Source: Corynebacterium propinquum DSM 44285
GTDB lineage: Bacteria > Actinomycetota > Actinomycetes > Mycobacteriales > Mycobacteriaceae
DNA length: 64,000 nt
Direction of reading: 5' to 3'
NCBI RefSeq assembly: GCF_000375525.1
Contig: NZ_AQXC01000001.1
Coordinates: 186,001 to 250,000 of the forward strand
Below are positions 1 through 10,249 of this stretch, piece by piece. The notes beneath the pieces are model-generated. The model was not told where the DNA came from. It was given only the letters and a program-made list of their open reading frames with translations, and did no database searches. Made by a program: the position numbers and the translations under genes. Numbering within the stretch: the first letter of the stretch is position 1; the number at the start of each line of letters is the position of its first letter.

Positions 1-116
1 ATCTAACGAGGGCATTGAGTGCCGAAATGTCTATTCGGTTAATTTCTTAGCGCAGCATTTACGCAATGCACGGGCGCTTAGCCGTGCGCCATGTGAACGT
101 GCGGCTACCTAAATTG

Positions 117-163
117 ACCACCCGGTCAGTAATCTTTGAGATTACTCACCGGGTGGTTTTTCT
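117..163 (+). terminator. strong intrinsic terminator at the left edge
   Basis: Bases 117-135 and 139-157 form a 19-bp stem with one mismatch and a 3-base loop, followed on the plus strand by TTTTTCT. The U-tract lies on the plus side, so it should end a plus-strand transcript entering from before base 1 and converging on rel. The hairpin could also act on rel mRNA, but no T-run follows on that strand. Bases 1-116 hold no gene that I can see, only two smaller inverted repeats (about 23-39 and 68-86). Confidence 0.85.
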
Positions 164-2453
164 ATGCAGTCACACGGTAAACGTCGAATACACCTTCGGT
201 ATTTCGCAGGGTATTCATCAACGCGCCAAGCTGTTTGCTCCCTGATACGGTAAAGGTGAAGCGTACTGTTGCAACATGATCTTCCGAGCACTGCGAATTC
301 ATCGATAACACCGACAAACTTGACTGCTGGAAAATACCAGTTAGCTCGTACAATAGCCCCTGCCGGTCCAAAGCCTCCAGCTGCAAAGTTGCACTGAATG
401 CCCCTTCTGTATCGACGTTGTTGGCCCAAGTAACCTCGAGCACCCGTTCGGGCTCATCACGCAGCTTCGTGGCATTCGTGCAATCTGCCCGGTGGACGGA
501 AACACCCCCACCCCGTGTCACGAAACCGAAAATCTCATCACCAGGCACCGGCTGGCAACACTTCGCGATCTTCGCCATCACATCAGGGTTACCCTCGACC
601 AGAATCGCACTGCCGGTTTTTTCCTGCCCAGTGGCTTGCTGTTTCGATTCCAGCAACTGGCTCCACGGCGTGCGGTCTGCCAACGCATCCACAGCATCTT
701 CTTGGTCGCCGAACATGGCCATCAACTGGTTCGTCACGTGTTTCGCCGACACATGGCCAGCACCAATCGCGGTGTACAGCGCATCAATATCCGGGTAGTG
801 CAGTTGGGTGGCCACCTGCTTCATCGAAGACGTCGTAAACAGCCTGTGCAGTGGAAGACCACCTCGCTGTATCTCCGCCGCTAGGGCATCCCTACCTGCT
901 TCCAGATGCACCTCGCGCATCTCTTTGGCAAACCACTGGCGAATGTTTGCGCGAGCGCGCGGCGAGACAACGAAATTCTGCCAGTCTCGCGACGGTCCAG
1001 CATTCGGGTCTTTCGAGGTGAATATCTCTACCCGATCACCAGAATTCAGCTTGGATTCCAAGGCCACGAGCTTGCCATTGACTTTAGCGCCGATACAGCG
1101 GTGGCCCACTTCCGTGTGCACGGTATAAGCGAAGTCAACCGGGGTGGAACCTGCCGGAAGCGTAACCACGTCGCCTTTCGGCGTAAACGCAAATATCTGG
1201 TTGGACGTGAGATCATAGCGTAGCGAATCGAGAAATTCGTTGGGATCAGCCGCTTCCTTTTGCCAGTCGAGCAGCTGACGCATCCACGCCATTTGGTCAA
1301 CCTCGGCGTCTTTTTCGCTGTTTTTACCCTTCAGCTCTTTATAACGCCAGTGTGCAGCCACTCCATATTCCGCATTATGATGCATCTCGTGGGTCCGAAC
1401 TTGGACTTCCAAAGGTTTGCCGCTACCCGAAATCACTGTGGTGTGCAGCGACTGATATACGCCATAACGAGGCTGAGCGATATAGTCTTTGAAACGCCCC
1501 GGCAGAGCAGAATAAAGTCCGTGGACGACTCCGATGGCTGCATAACAGCTGTTGACATCATTAACCAAAATACGAATGCCTACTAAATCGAAGATTTCAG
1601 CAAAATCTCGGCCGCGCACGATCATCTTCTGATAGATAGACCAGTAGTGTTTTGGGCGACCGCGTACCTCAGCTTCAATGCCGTTGTCTTTCAGCGTTGA
1701 TGTAACTTCTGCGGTAATCTCGGCCAGCATACGATCACGCTGCGGAGCCCGATCGGCAATCATCCGCACGATCTCGTCATACTTTTTGGGGTACAAAATG
1801 GCAAAGGCAAGATCTTCCAATTCCCATTTCACCGAGGCCATGCCCAAACGATGTGCCAAAGGAGCAATGATTTCCAAGGTTTCGCGAGCCTTTTTCGCTT
1901 GCTTTTCCGGCGGCAAAAAGCGCATCGTTCGCATGTTGTGCAGCCGGTCCGAAACCTTAATGACCAACACGCGTGGGTCCCGCGACATCGCGACAATCAT
2001 TTTGCGGATCGTTTCCGCCTCAGCACCGCTGCCAAAAGCTAGCTTGTCTAGTTTGGTTACCCCGTCAACCAGCCGAGCAACCTCCTCGCCGAAGTCACGG
2101 GTGAGATCATCCAACGAATAATCGGTGTCTTCCACCGTATCGTGCAATAAAGCAGCCACCACTGTCGTGGTGTCCATACCGATCTCAGCAGCAATTGTGG
2201 CTACCGCTAGCGGATGCGTGATATACGGATCCCCCGAGTTGCGCGTAACGCCTTCGTGCAGGCGTTCTGCCGTCTCATACGCACGGTTAATAACGTCCGC
2301 ATCTGCCTTCGGGTGAAACTCCCGGTGGATAGACATCAGTGGTTCAAGAACCGGTTTAATCTTGACTTTCCCGGAAGTTAGCGACCTTGCCAACCGTGCG
2401 GACATGCTGCGCACGCTGGGGGACGATCGTTTCGCTGCTTTATTGTCCGTCAT
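162..2453 (-). CDS. rel: bifunctional (p)ppGpp synthetase/hydrolase Rel
   Basis: Makes and degrades the alarmone (p)ppGpp in the stringent response. The 763-residue protein has the full long RSH layout: an HD hydrolase domain with HDTVED at 104-109, a synthetase domain with YQSLHTT at 333-339 and VQVRT near 350-354, a TGS domain around 430-490, a Cys/His region (AKCC...HRADC) near 650-680 and a C-terminal ACT domain. Residues 280-283 read RGRD, the basic RXKD-like motif of bifunctional enzymes rather than the acidic EXDD of synthetase-only RelA. An intact HD motif agrees with this. The ATG is preceded by GGAGA. It lies 17 bases after apt on the same strand and is probably co-transcribed with it. 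Confidence 0.97.
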   Translation of the reverse strand: MTDNKAAKRSSPSVRSMSARLARSLTSGKVKIKPVLEPLMSIHREFHPKADADVINRAYETAERLHEGVTRNSGDPYITHPLAVATIAAEIGMDTTTVVAALLHDTVEDTDYSLDDLTRDFGEEVARLVDGVTKLDKLAFGSGAEAETIRKMIVAMSRDPRVLVIKVSDRLHNMRTMRFLPPEKQAKKARETLEIIAPLAHRLGMASVKWELEDLAFAILYPKKYDEIVRMIADRAPQRDRMLAEITAEVTSTLKDNGIEAEVRGRPKHYWSIYQKMIVRGRDFAEIFDLVGIRILVNDVNSCYAAIGVVHGLYSALPGRFKDYIAQPRYGVYQSLHTTVISGSGKPLEVQVRTHEMHHNAEYGVAAHWRYKELKGKNSEKDAEVDQMAWMRQLLDWQKEAADPNEFLDSLRYDLTSNQIFAFTPKGDVVTLPAGSTPVDFAYTVHTEVGHRCIGAKVNGKLVALESKLNSGDRVEIFTSKDPNAGPSRDWQNFVVSPRARANIRQWFAKEMREVHLEAGRDALAAEIQRGGLPLHRLFTTSSMKQVATQLHYPDIDALYTAIGAGHVSAKHVTNQLMAMFGDQEDAVDALADRTPWSQLLESKQQATGQEKTGSAILVEGNPDVMAKIAKCCQPVPGDEIFGFVTRGGGVSVHRADCTNATKLRDEPERVLEVTWANNVDTEGAFSATLQLEALDRQGLLYELTGIFQQSSLSVLSMNSQCSEDHVATVRFTFTVSGSKQLGALMNTLRNTEGVFDVYRVTA

Positions 2454-2470
2454 AGGTACATCTCCGCGGT

Positions 2471-3052
2471 CTAGCGTGCCGAATGTGGATAGATGACTAC
2501 CAGATTATCGTCACCGAGCATCTTGCGCCCATCGAGACCAGGAATTTCCAAAATAACGACGTTTGCAACAATATTTGCACCGCAGTTAGCCAGCAGTTTT
2601 TTCGCTGCTCCAAGGGTGCCGCCGGTGGCGAGGATATCGTCGACAAGCGCAACGTTTTTGCCGTCTAAATCGATCCCGTCGGCGGGCACTTCCAGTGCAG
2701 CATTGCCATATTCCAGGCTGTAATCCTGACTATGGACTGGGGGCGGCAGCTTTCCCTTTTTCCGGATTGCCAAAATCCCTAGCCCGAGCTTGTATGCAAC
2801 AGCGGAACCTAATAAAAACCCTCGAGCATCCAAACCACCAATAATCTCTGCGCCAGCGGCCGCACACTGTTCGGCTAATGCATCGACCAACATGGCAAAT
2901 GATTGTGGATCCGCAAGCACTGGCGTGAGATCCTCGAAAACGATCCCTGGTTGCGGGAAGTCTTTGACCCGCCTGATCTTGTCATCCAATACGTTTTGCG
3001 CGTCGACGAGAGTGGTTGTTCTAGCAAGTTCAGTCACAGTCTCAATTCCCAA
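2471..3052 (-). CDS. apt: adenine phosphoribosyltransferase
   Basis: Cytoplasmic purine salvage enzyme converting adenine and PRPP to AMP. The 193-residue protein carries the PRPP-binding loop [13 protein letters not shown] and the type I PRTase core ([17 protein letters not shown]). It has about 20 more N-terminal residues than the classic 170-180-residue Apt; an internal start is possible but no better one stands out. It sits between the lipoprotein gene (52 bases upstream) and rel (17 bases downstream). This gene order is conserved in actinobacteria, where nucleotide salvage and ppGpp metabolism lie together. Confidence 0.95.
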   Translation of the reverse strand: MGIETVTELARTTTLVDAQNVLDDKIRRVKDFPQPGIVFEDLTPVLADPQSFAMLVDALAEQCAAAGAEIIGGLDARGFLLGSAVAYKLGLGILAIRKKGKLPPPVHSQDYSLEYGNAALEVPADGIDLDGKNVALVDDILATGGTLGAAKKLLANCGANIVANVVILEIPGLDGRKMLGDDNLVVIYPHSAR

Positions 3053-3104
3053 GGTTGGCTTCGTATTGACGGCTTATTGACGACGCAGTTAATGGACAGC
3101 GCGA

Positions 3105-4838
3105 TTATCCGGTTTTCTGCCAGCGATCCATATTCCACCCGATCGCCGATTCTCCAGTATAAGGCACGGCACTTGTGACATCGCGGTTGATCACAAAAAC
3201 CCGTGGCTGGGCTGCCAACGGAATCATAGAAACCTCTTCCCACATAGCGGATTCCGCTCGGCGCAGAGCATCAATGCCCGAAATGTGTACAGCTGCTCGT
3301 GCATCGAGATTTGGTGGATATACCGCGCCCAGATAGGCATCAACTTTTCGACTTTCGCCAGGCTGGTCACCCTCGGACTGCTTGGTAGCTTCCTCGGCAG
3401 AGTCCTCCGCTACAGAGCCATCTCCTGCAGTGTCCACATCATCAATATACAAATCTTGTGCTGTGGTTTCTGCCTGTGCCGCATCGACGACCTCAATTCC
3501 AGCTTCCCGGCACCGCTGCGCAATTGTTTCTACCATGGCTGCCAAGCGTTTATCCTGCCCGCGGTAGCCTACGCGGATGGTTTGTCCTGCTAATTCGCGC
3601 GCCTTAGCAATATCCACGCCAGCATGCGGTTCCGAAATATCCCGCAAATGATGCCGCACCGGGTCCTCGTGCTCAATGCTTTGCCACAGCACGGGTCCGA
3701 CCTCAACACCGGAGACTCTTGACGACGTCTCTGCTACCGCACCTTGATCAATGCACGCCGCGAACGCTTGGCGACTGCCAGGTTCTGCAAAGATCCCGGT
3801 TTCGGACAACAACAACGCATCCGTGAGTTCTCCGACCTGAGGTTGAATGGTGAAATTGGCTCCAGCAGCATTACGATCCAACCATTCAGGGTTCACCTGG
3901 CTAATATCCGCGATATCCAGGGAGTCTTGTTCCAATAGCTTCCCTGAATCAGCACGAGCAGGCCACACCGCGAGGCTCGCGAGCTGTGCATCGTCACCAT
4001 AATAAGCTTCATTGCGGGCCAGAATCGCTGCCCCTTCATCGCTCACGTGATCCAACAGAAATGGACCGGCAGATACTTGTAGTAAGGGATCGAAGTTATC
4101 CAAGGCAAAGGCCTCGGACCATATTCTTGCCGGCTCAGACAATTTTTCAACGTCGCGGTCTTCTAAAGCCTGATGCAGCTCAGTAAGCGGCATGCCTGCG
4201 CGGGAAGCAATCGCGTGTGCGGGTAGCACAGTTCCCGGCGAGAAGAGCTCACGCCAGCGCTTCCCTGCACCCTCCTTGAACTTTACAGAAAACCGTGCGG
4301 CCCCCGGCTGGCATTCAAATTCATCGACATGTTGCATCAATGGCAATTGTGATGAAAAAAGCTCCGGCATCACGCCCGCAGTATAGGCCAGTAAAAAGTC
4401 CGTGCACGTTATCGGAGCACCATCGGAATACTGCGCATCCTCGGAAATCGTGTAAATGACCTGAGGCTTAATATCAGGTAAAAACCGCACGCTGATCAAA
4501 TCACTGTTTTGAATCAGCTGCCCGTGTGGCCCCGGAACGTAGACACCCGGATACAGACGTGCCGACAGTTGCTGCGCTGCCGTCGAGCTACCGGTAATGG
4601 AGCCCGCATTGGTCGTTGTCAGTGGGGACGAGGACTGGTAATTCAGTTCCTGTTGCCCGTCAGCCACCGTGCTAATCCAGCCTGAGTGCTCTTCGGCCTC
4701 CGGAGCCGGTTCATCGGCGCATGCCACCAAGACGCCAGCCAAACTCAGGCTCGCCGCGCAGGCTCCTAGCCGCCGGATTCGCGATAGCCTGTTGGCGCGT
4801 CTGCAGTGTCTCACGTCCGAATCATAGAGAACGGTCAT
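3105..4838 (-). CDS. ABC-type solute-binding lipoprotein (family 5, peptide-type)
   Basis: Probable extracytoplasmic substrate-binding protein of the oligopeptide/nickel class, anchored as a lipoprotein. From the start chosen here (ATG at 4838, with GAGGA 10 bases upstream) it is 577 residues, with a basic N-terminus, a hydrophobic stretch and a lipobox LVAC giving Cys40. The frame stays open to 4937, but the longer form would bury the signal peptide. An acidic linker (about residues 460-490) is an insertion I do not recognise. No permease or ATPase gene is adjacent, so it is an orphan. Homologues occupy the same place between apt and secF in mycobacteria (Rv2585c). The ligand is unknown. Confidence 0.8.
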   Translation of the reverse strand: MTVLYDSDVRHCRRANRLSRIRRLGACAASLSLAGVLVACADEPAPEAEEHSGWISTVADGQQELNYQSSSPLTTTNAGSITGSSTAAQQLSARLYPGVYVPGPHGQLIQNSDLISVRFLPDIKPQVIYTISEDAQYSDGAPITCTDFLLAYTAGVMPELFSSQLPLMQHVDEFECQPGAARFSVKFKEGAGKRWRELFSPGTVLPAHAIASRAGMPLTELHQALEDRDVEKLSEPARIWSEAFALDNFDPLLQVSAGPFLLDHVSDEGAAILARNEAYYGDDAQLASLAVWPARADSGKLLEQDSLDIADISQVNPEWLDRNAAGANFTIQPQVGELTDALLLSETGIFAEPGSRQAFAACIDQGAVAETSSRVSGVEVGPVLWQSIEHEDPVRHHLRDISEPHAGVDIAKARELAGQTIRVGYRGQDKRLAAMVETIAQRCREAGIEVVDAAQAETTAQDLYIDDVDTAGDGSVAEDSAEEATKQSEGDQPGESRKVDAYLGAVYPPNLDARAAVHISGIDALRRAESAMWEEVSMIPLAAQPRVFVINRDVTSAVPYTGESAIGWNMDRWQKTG

Positions 4839-4943
4839 AGCCAAGTGGTCCTCATCTGTGCAATGGTTTCGGGCTGCTGCCTGATTGCGGGCACGTCCAC
4901 GGACGCGCCCCTCAATCTTAGACGAGGGGCGTGGCAACGCGCG

Positions 4944-6086
4944 CTATTCGGGGCGCCAGGTGCTTCCGCCCGTGCTGTGCGGGGTTTGAAAGCTTTCGCG
5001 TGCTGGTGCCGCGACGGCAGTCGTTTCCGGAGATGCGATGGTCCGATGTTCGATGTCATTATCGATTTCGCCTGATTCACCATCGACGTCCCCACGGGCA
5101 CGGTATTCTGCGACTTCTTGATTGTGTTTTTTGATCTTCTTGCTTCGATTAACAATTGAGACCAGCAATGGCGTCGCCAAGAAAATTGACGAGAAAATAC
5201 CTTCGATGACACCAATTAATTGGACGAGCGCCAGATCGCGCAAAGTACCGATTCCCATCAACCAGACCGCAACGGCGAACAGCGCGATGATCGGCAGTGC
5301 GGAAATAACAGACGTCGAAATCGAACGCATTACCGTCTGATTAATCGCGCGATTGGCTTCTTCACCGTAGGTAGCGCGTCGAGAAGCGGTAACGCCTTCG
5401 GTGTTTTCATTCACCTTGTCAAAAACAATGACGGTGTCGTAGATGGAGAACGTCAATACAGTCAGCAAACCAATGATCACAGCTGGCGAGACCTCAAAGC
5501 CAAACAGCGAATAAATGCCCGCAATCACAATACCGTCGACGATAAGTGCGCCCATTGCAGCGAGTGCCATGTATTTTTGCAGACGGAAAGCGACGTAGAT
5601 GGTTGCGAAGACCAAGAAAACAACCATGGACAACAACATGCGCTGTGTAATGGTATCGCCCCAGGATTCCGACACTGTGGAATCACCAATGGCATCCGGA
5701 GACGGCGCACCGGTGTGGTCCTTGGGTTCATGCTCTTCATAGATGGCCAAACGAGCTGCATCAATTTGCGATTGCGACAGGTGTTCAGCGGTAATCTCGA
5801 GCGTCTCGGAATCACCGGAGCCGACGATTTGCGTGATTTCTGGTTCTACGCCGGTTGCCTCGACGAAGGTCTCTTCGACTTCCTCCGCGACTAAATCACC
5901 AGCAGGCATCGTCATCCGTGTTCCACCCTCGAAGTCGATTGACATGGAGAATCCGCGAAACAACATCGATGCCAGGCTGATCAGAATCAATGCCGCTGTA
6001 ATGAGATAGAAGAGTTTACTCCGACCAATGAAGTCGATGCCGCCATCACCGGTGGTCAAACGGTTGACAAGAGATTGTTTAGCCAT
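4944..6086 (-). CDS. secF: protein translocase subunit SecF
   Basis: Membrane subunit that, with SecD, uses the proton gradient to help pull preproteins through SecYEG. The 380-residue product has one N-terminal membrane segment, a large extracytoplasmic domain (with FEGGTRMTM) and five C-terminal segments, including FSIYDTVIVFDKVNEN, the usual SecF signature. The ATG at 6086 follows AGGAG and overlaps the end of secD; the frame is open to 6143, but that would extend far into secD. The C-terminus has a charged tail of about 60 residues. Its position in yajC-secD-secF confirms the assignment. Confidence 0.96.
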   Translation of the reverse strand: MAKQSLVNRLTTGDGGIDFIGRSKLFYLITAALILISLASMLFRGFSMSIDFEGGTRMTMPAGDLVAEEVEETFVEATGVEPEITQIVGSGDSETLEITAEHLSQSQIDAARLAIYEEHEPKDHTGAPSPDAIGDSTVSESWGDTITQRMLLSMVVFLVFATIYVAFRLQKYMALAAMGALIVDGIVIAGIYSLFGFEVSPAVIIGLLTVLTFSIYDTVIVFDKVNENTEGVTASRRATYGEEANRAINQTVMRSISTSVISALPIIALFAVAVWLMGIGTLRDLALVQLIGVIEGIFSSIFLATPLLVSIVNRSKKIKKHNQEVAEYRARGDVDGESGEIDNDIEHRTIASPETTAVAAPARESFQTPHSTGGSTWRPE

Positions 6087-7887
6087 GGATTTTCTCCTCA
6101 TCCGCAACTTCGGCTTCTGCACGACGCTCTTCGACCAAGTCAAATACCTTGCCCAGCCCGTTGACTTGTGGTTTTGCCCAGAACGGCTTTCGCGCAGCCA
6201 TAATCATCAATGGTGCGGTGACCAGGAAGGATACGACGATATCAAATACAGTCGTGATTCCCAGCGTAAACGCGAATCCCTTGACATCACCGACGGCGAG
6301 GAAATAGACGACCACAGAACCGATGAGAGTGACAACGTTACCAGTCACGATGGTGCGTTTAGCACGCTCCCAAGCACGTGGTGCTGCCGAACGGAAAGTA
6401 CGCCCTTGCAACAATTCGTCTTTAATGCGCTCATACAACACGACAAACGAGTCAGCTGCGGTGGCGATACCGATGATCAATCCAGCAATTCCGGAAAGGT
6501 CCAGGGAATAGCCTATCCAACGGCCCAGCAAAACGATCGCTGCATAAGTAATAACACCTGCTGCAGCAAGGGACACTAGCGACACCAATGCTAACAAGCG
6601 GTAATAGTAAAAGACGTAGACGGCGATCAGTGCCAGGCCCACCAGGCCGGCAATGAGTCCAGCCTTTAGCGCGGCTTGCCCCAATGAAGGCGGAACCGTC
6701 TCCGCCGTACCGCCTGGAGTGCCGTCTTCTCCAACAAATGACAGCGGCAGGGCGCCGTAGCGCAGGTTATTCGCTAGCTCTTGGGCTTCTTCCTGGCTAA
6801 ATTGCCCGGTGATCGAGGTCGTCGAACCATACGGCGTGACGCCTTGAATCACTGGCGCGGAAATCACATTGGAGTCGAGCGTAATCGCAATCTGCTGTTG
6901 CAGATAGTCTTCCGTCAAGTCAGCCCAAGTCTGCGCACCGGACGGACCGGACCCAGTCTTGAACGCGAATGAAATTTCCATCTGACCACTGTGCTGGTTA
7001 AAACCACCGTTGATCGGGCTATTGGTATCAATTTCGTTACCCGTCAAACGTGGACCTTCGGGATCGGTGACCCCGTTAAGCAATGGCGCAGGCTGTAGCA
7101 AATACGGTTGGCCCTGCTCATAATCGCACGTCACTAATGGTTTCGCCGGATCATCAGCACCGGATAGCGGATCAACGTCACCTTCACAGGTCAGCAGAGC
7201 ACTGGCAGCGGCTTGCGTCGTTGGATCTTCCGACTGCCGATCAGCAATCAGCATCTCGGTAATTTCGTCGCGGCGCTCGGCTTGTTCCAAAGAGTTTTCC
7301 GGCTCCGGCTTGACAGAGGACGTGATTTTTGGCTTTTCTCCCAGACCAGCAGCGGCTGCGTCATCAGCTTGTTCTTCGAAAGCAGCGAAAAGTTGATTAA
7401 TGGTTGCTTCTGCGTCTTGCTTGTCGAGCAATCCATATTCCACCCAGCGGTTGGCCATTTCTCCGAGGGTGTCAGTCAACTCCGCTGGGTTCGGAGCTGG
7501 TTGCTGCGCAACTGGACGGAACAGCAGCTGCGACGTCTGCCCGACTGCTCGTGCTTGGGCTGTGTCTTCTCCGGGCACAGTAATCACCAGAGTATTGCCG
7601 TCGGTAACGACTTGCGCGCCAGAAACGCCCATGCCGTTGACACGCTGTTCCAAAATTGCACGCGCTTGATCCAGCTGATCCTGGGTTGGTTCATCCCCCT
7701 GCGGAACGAGCGTGACGCGAGTACCGCCCTGCAGATCAATGCCTAGACGGGGTGTTGCGTGTCTATCACCCGTAAACAAAATAAGGGAAAATAACGCCAC
7801 TGTGATGACGATGAACCAGGCTATTGCCTTGGCAGGCCACGTGCGGGAATTACCGCCACGATTGGCCTTAGTATTTGGTTCCGGCAA
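6079..7887 (-). CDS. secD: protein translocase subunit SecD
   Basis: Partner of SecF in proton-driven protein export. The 602-residue protein begins with a membrane helix followed by the signature GIDLQGGTRVTL, a long extracytoplasmic region and a C-terminal bundle of about five helices (roughly residues 405-570). The extracytoplasmic part contains an actinobacterial insertion, rich in E, A and D, at about residues 170-250 that E. coli SecD lacks. Its stop codon lies inside the start region of secF (8-base overlap), implying translational coupling. yajC ends 64 bases upstream. Confidence 0.97.
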   Translation of the reverse strand: MPEPNTKANRGGNSRTWPAKAIAWFIVITVALFSLILFTGDRHATPRLGIDLQGGTRVTLVPQGDEPTQDQLDQARAILEQRVNGMGVSGAQVVTDGNTLVITVPGEDTAQARAVGQTSQLLFRPVAQQPAPNPAELTDTLGEMANRWVEYGLLDKQDAEATINQLFAAFEEQADDAAAAGLGEKPKITSSVKPEPENSLEQAERRDEITEMLIADRQSEDPTTQAAASALLTCEGDVDPLSGADDPAKPLVTCDYEQGQPYLLQPAPLLNGVTDPEGPRLTGNEIDTNSPINGGFNQHSGQMEISFAFKTGSGPSGAQTWADLTEDYLQQQIAITLDSNVISAPVIQGVTPYGSTTSITGQFSQEEAQELANNLRYGALPLSFVGEDGTPGGTAETVPPSLGQAALKAGLIAGLVGLALIAVYVFYYYRLLALVSLVSLAAAGVITYAAIVLLGRWIGYSLDLSGIAGLIIGIATAADSFVVLYERIKDELLQGRTFRSAAPRAWERAKRTIVTGNVVTLIGSVVVYFLAVGDVKGFAFTLGITTVFDIVVSFLVTAPLMIMAARKPFWAKPQVNGLGKVFDLVEERRAEAEVADEEKIHG

Positions 7888-7951
7888 GGGAGTTTCTCCT
7901 GAAAGCGATTAATAAACCTACGAATGCGCACATGTGCACCGCGGTCAGTCT

Positions 7952-8362
7952 TTAGTTATTACGATCATCATTTTCTGGGTGTTGTGGAAGTCCCCCGCCA
8001 CCCTGTGCATCTGCGGCATCATCCTGGTTTTGGTCGCTGCCGGTGGATTCCGCGGCATCATCGTGCGCGTGTTCCGGGTGGATTGCAGCATTCTGCGACG
8101 GACTCACCTGATCCGCGGGACGCAAAATAGCGATCTTTTCCATAGTGACCTCGACGCCAGCAGCAATTTCTCCTGTAACAGTGGTTTCGCCAATATCCGT
8201 CAATACCAAATGGATGCCACCGGCAGTGATCACTCGATCGCCCGGGTTCAACGCCTGTTGAAAACTACGCAGTTCTTCCTGCTGTTTCCGCTGCTTGCGC
8301 ATCATGAAAAATGATGGCAACAAGAACAAGGCCAACAGAGCAATAATGAGAACAATATCCAT
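7952..8362 (-). CDS. yajC: preprotein translocase subunit YajC
   Basis: Small single-pass membrane protein of the SecDF-YajC complex. The 136-residue product starts with a hydrophobic helix (about residues 3-20), then a basic QRKQQEE segment and the YajC core LNPGDRVITAGGIHLVLTDIGETTVTGEIA. The C-terminal 40 residues are low-complexity, rich in D, N, G, H and A, as is common in actinobacterial YajC. It lies 111 bases downstream of ruvB and heads the secretion genes. Confidence 0.93.
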   Translation of the reverse strand: MDIVLIIALLALFLLPSFFMMRKQRKQQEELRSFQQALNPGDRVITAGGIHLVLTDIGETTVTGEIAAGVEVTMEKIAILRPADQVSPSQNAAIHPEHAHDDAAESTGSDQNQDDAADAQGGGGLPQHPENDDRNN

Positions 8363-8473
8363 GCCCCATAGTGTGCCAGACGCGGTTAAGGCAATGCTAC
8401 TTAGTAGCTATTCCATAGTCCGTTCAGCCGTCGGAGCTAATGAAAATATAAAGCGCACCGACGAATAGTGACG

Positions 8474-9592
8474 CTAATCTTCGTATTGTCCAGGTGCACT
8501 TTCCGGCGCTTCCAACCCCAGGTGGCGCCAGGCCCGTGCAGTAGCGACCCTGCCCCTGCCAGTTCGCGCCAATAAACCAGCGCGAACCAAGTAGGGCTCA
8601 CAGACTTCTTCGACCGTGGCAGATTCCTCACCAACTGCCACTGCCAGGGTGTTGACCCCTACTGGTCCGCCTCCATGCCCCTTCACCAATGCCGAGAGCA
8701 CAGCCCGGTCGAGCCGGTCAAGCCCAAGTTCATCGACATCGAAAACATCTAGCGCTCCCTGAGCAGAGCGGAGATCAATCCTGCCGGGGCCATGCACGTC
8801 GGCAAAGTCTCGCACCCTGCGCAAAAGCCTATTGGCGATGCGGGGAGTTCCCCTGGAACGCGAACCAATCTCAACGGCGGCATCGTGGTCAATATCAACG
8901 TGCAAGATGTGTGCGGTGCGTTCGATAACTTCTGTCAAATCTTCGGTGTCATAGAACTCCATCTGCGCGTTGAAACCGAAACGATCACGCAACGGACCCG
9001 TCAGCATTCCTGCGCGTGTAGTGGCGCCAACCAGTGTGAATGGTGGAATTTCCAACGGGATCGAGGTTGCTCCAGGCCCCTTGCCGACGATAACGTCGAT
9101 GCGGAAATCCTCCATAGCCATATACAACATTTCTTCGGCCGAACGTGCCATGCGATGAATCTCATCGATAAACAGCACGTCTCCTTCAATGAGGTTCGAT
9201 AACATCGCGGCCAAATCGCCCGCGCGCTCTAAGGCTGGCCCGGATGTCATGCGCAAACTGGAACCGAGTTCACCCGCAATAATCATCGCCATTGTCGTCT
9301 TACCAAGCCCCGGCGGGCCGGATAACAACACGTGATCTGGAGTCACATTACGACCCCGCGCACCTTCCAATACCAGGGAAAGCTGCTGCCGTACTTTTGG
9401 CTGCCCTATGAATTCCTGCAGACTTTTCGGGCGTAAAGACCGTTCAAAATCCTGTTCACCAATCTGTCGCTGAGGATCAACCTCAGCACCAATTGGTCTG
9501 CCACCAGCACTCTGGGCTCCAGATGCACGACCACCGGTGGTGGCTGCATAATCTTTCGGCAGTTCGAATTCAGTTCTCTCCAAATCTGACAT
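8474..9592 (-). CDS. ruvB: Holliday junction ATP-dependent DNA helicase RuvB
   Basis: AAA+ motor that drives branch migration of Holliday junctions with RuvA. The 372-residue protein shows Walker A (GPPGLGKTT), Walker B (LFIDEIHRM), sensor [18 protein letters not shown] and a C-terminal winged helix ending in [18 protein letters not shown]. The N-terminus carries about 45 extra residues before the [11 protein letters not shown] core. It follows ruvA after 21 bases in the ruvCAB order usual for actinobacteria. In this phylum ruv genes are often damage-inducible; I did not identify an SOS box here. Confidence 0.97.
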   Translation of the reverse strand: MSDLERTEFELPKDYAATTGGRASGAQSAGGRPIGAEVDPQRQIGEQDFERSLRPKSLQEFIGQPKVRQQLSLVLEGARGRNVTPDHVLLSGPPGLGKTTMAMIIAGELGSSLRMTSGPALERAGDLAAMLSNLIEGDVLFIDEIHRMARSAEEMLYMAMEDFRIDVIVGKGPGATSIPLEIPPFTLVGATTRAGMLTGPLRDRFGFNAQMEFYDTEDLTEVIERTAHILHVDIDHDAAVEIGSRSRGTPRIANRLLRRVRDFADVHGPGRIDLRSAQGALDVFDVDELGLDRLDRAVLSALVKGHGGGPVGVNTLAVAVGEESATVEEVCEPYLVRAGLLARTGRGRVATARAWRHLGLEAPESAPGQYED

Positions 9593-9613
9593 TTCTACCA
9601 GCTCTATCCAGCG

Positions 9614-10246
9614 TTATTTCTTCGGTCCCAGTTCTGCCAAAGCAGCACGCAAGACACGGGATGAATCTGCATCTGGGTGTTGCGCAACCACCTTATCCAC
9701 CGCCGCCGTTGCTTGTTTCTCACTGAAACCAAGTCCGATTAATGCAGCAACTACCTGTTCCGATAACGCAGCTGAAGGCTTGCCAGCAACTCCAGCAGGC
9801 CCGTGTTCTGTGCCGACAGCATCAGTTCCTGTATTGGATGGCTGCAATTGTGCAACCTTATCTTTCAGTTCGACGATCAATCGCTCGGCGACGCGTTTGC
9901 CAATACCGGGTATACGTTGCAAGGTTTTCGCTTCTCCAGCAGAAATCGCCGTCGCTAGCTCTTCTGCGTTCATGACCGACAGCGACGTCATCGCTAGTTT
10001 CGGACCAAACCCAGACACGCTCTGGAGAACCGTGAACATTTCTTGGTCCCCAGAATCAGTAAACCCGTAGAGGGTCATCGAGTCTTCTTTTACCGCCAAC
10101 GTGGTCAAAATGAATGCTTCTTCACCACGACGCAATATTCCCAATGTGCGCGGTGTCGCAATAACACGGTAGCCAACGCCTGCGCATTCCAAAACCGCAG
10201 CATTAAGGCCGATATCAATCACTGTCCCACGTAACGAGGCGATCAT
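9614..10246 (-). CDS. ruvA: Holliday junction DNA helicase subunit RuvA
   Basis: Tetrameric DNA-binding protein that holds the four-way junction and recruits RuvB. The 210-residue protein has the N-terminal OB fold (MIASLRGTVIDIG), tandem helix-hairpin-helix motifs (LQSVSGFGPKLA and LQRIPGIGKRVAERL) and a C-terminal domain III (ALIGLGFSEKQATAAVDKV) for contact with RuvB. Only 3 bases separate it from the end of ruvC, so the two are translationally linked. Confidence 0.97.
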   Translation of the reverse strand: MIASLRGTVIDIGLNAAVLECAGVGYRVIATPRTLGILRRGEEAFILTTLAVKEDSMTLYGFTDSGDQEMFTVLQSVSGFGPKLAMTSLSVMNAEELATAISAGEAKTLQRIPGIGKRVAERLIVELKDKVAQLQPSNTGTDAVGTEHGPAGVAGKPSAALSEQVVAALIGLGFSEKQATAAVDKVVAQHPDADSSRVLRAALAELGPKK

Positions 10247-10249
10247 AAA

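Noticed and set aside
5220-5894. A 224-codon plus-strand open frame
   Set aside because: Lies wholly antisense within secF, has no recognisable domain and shows the composition of a shadow frame. The same holds for frames at 6028-6579 and 7213-7746 in secD.
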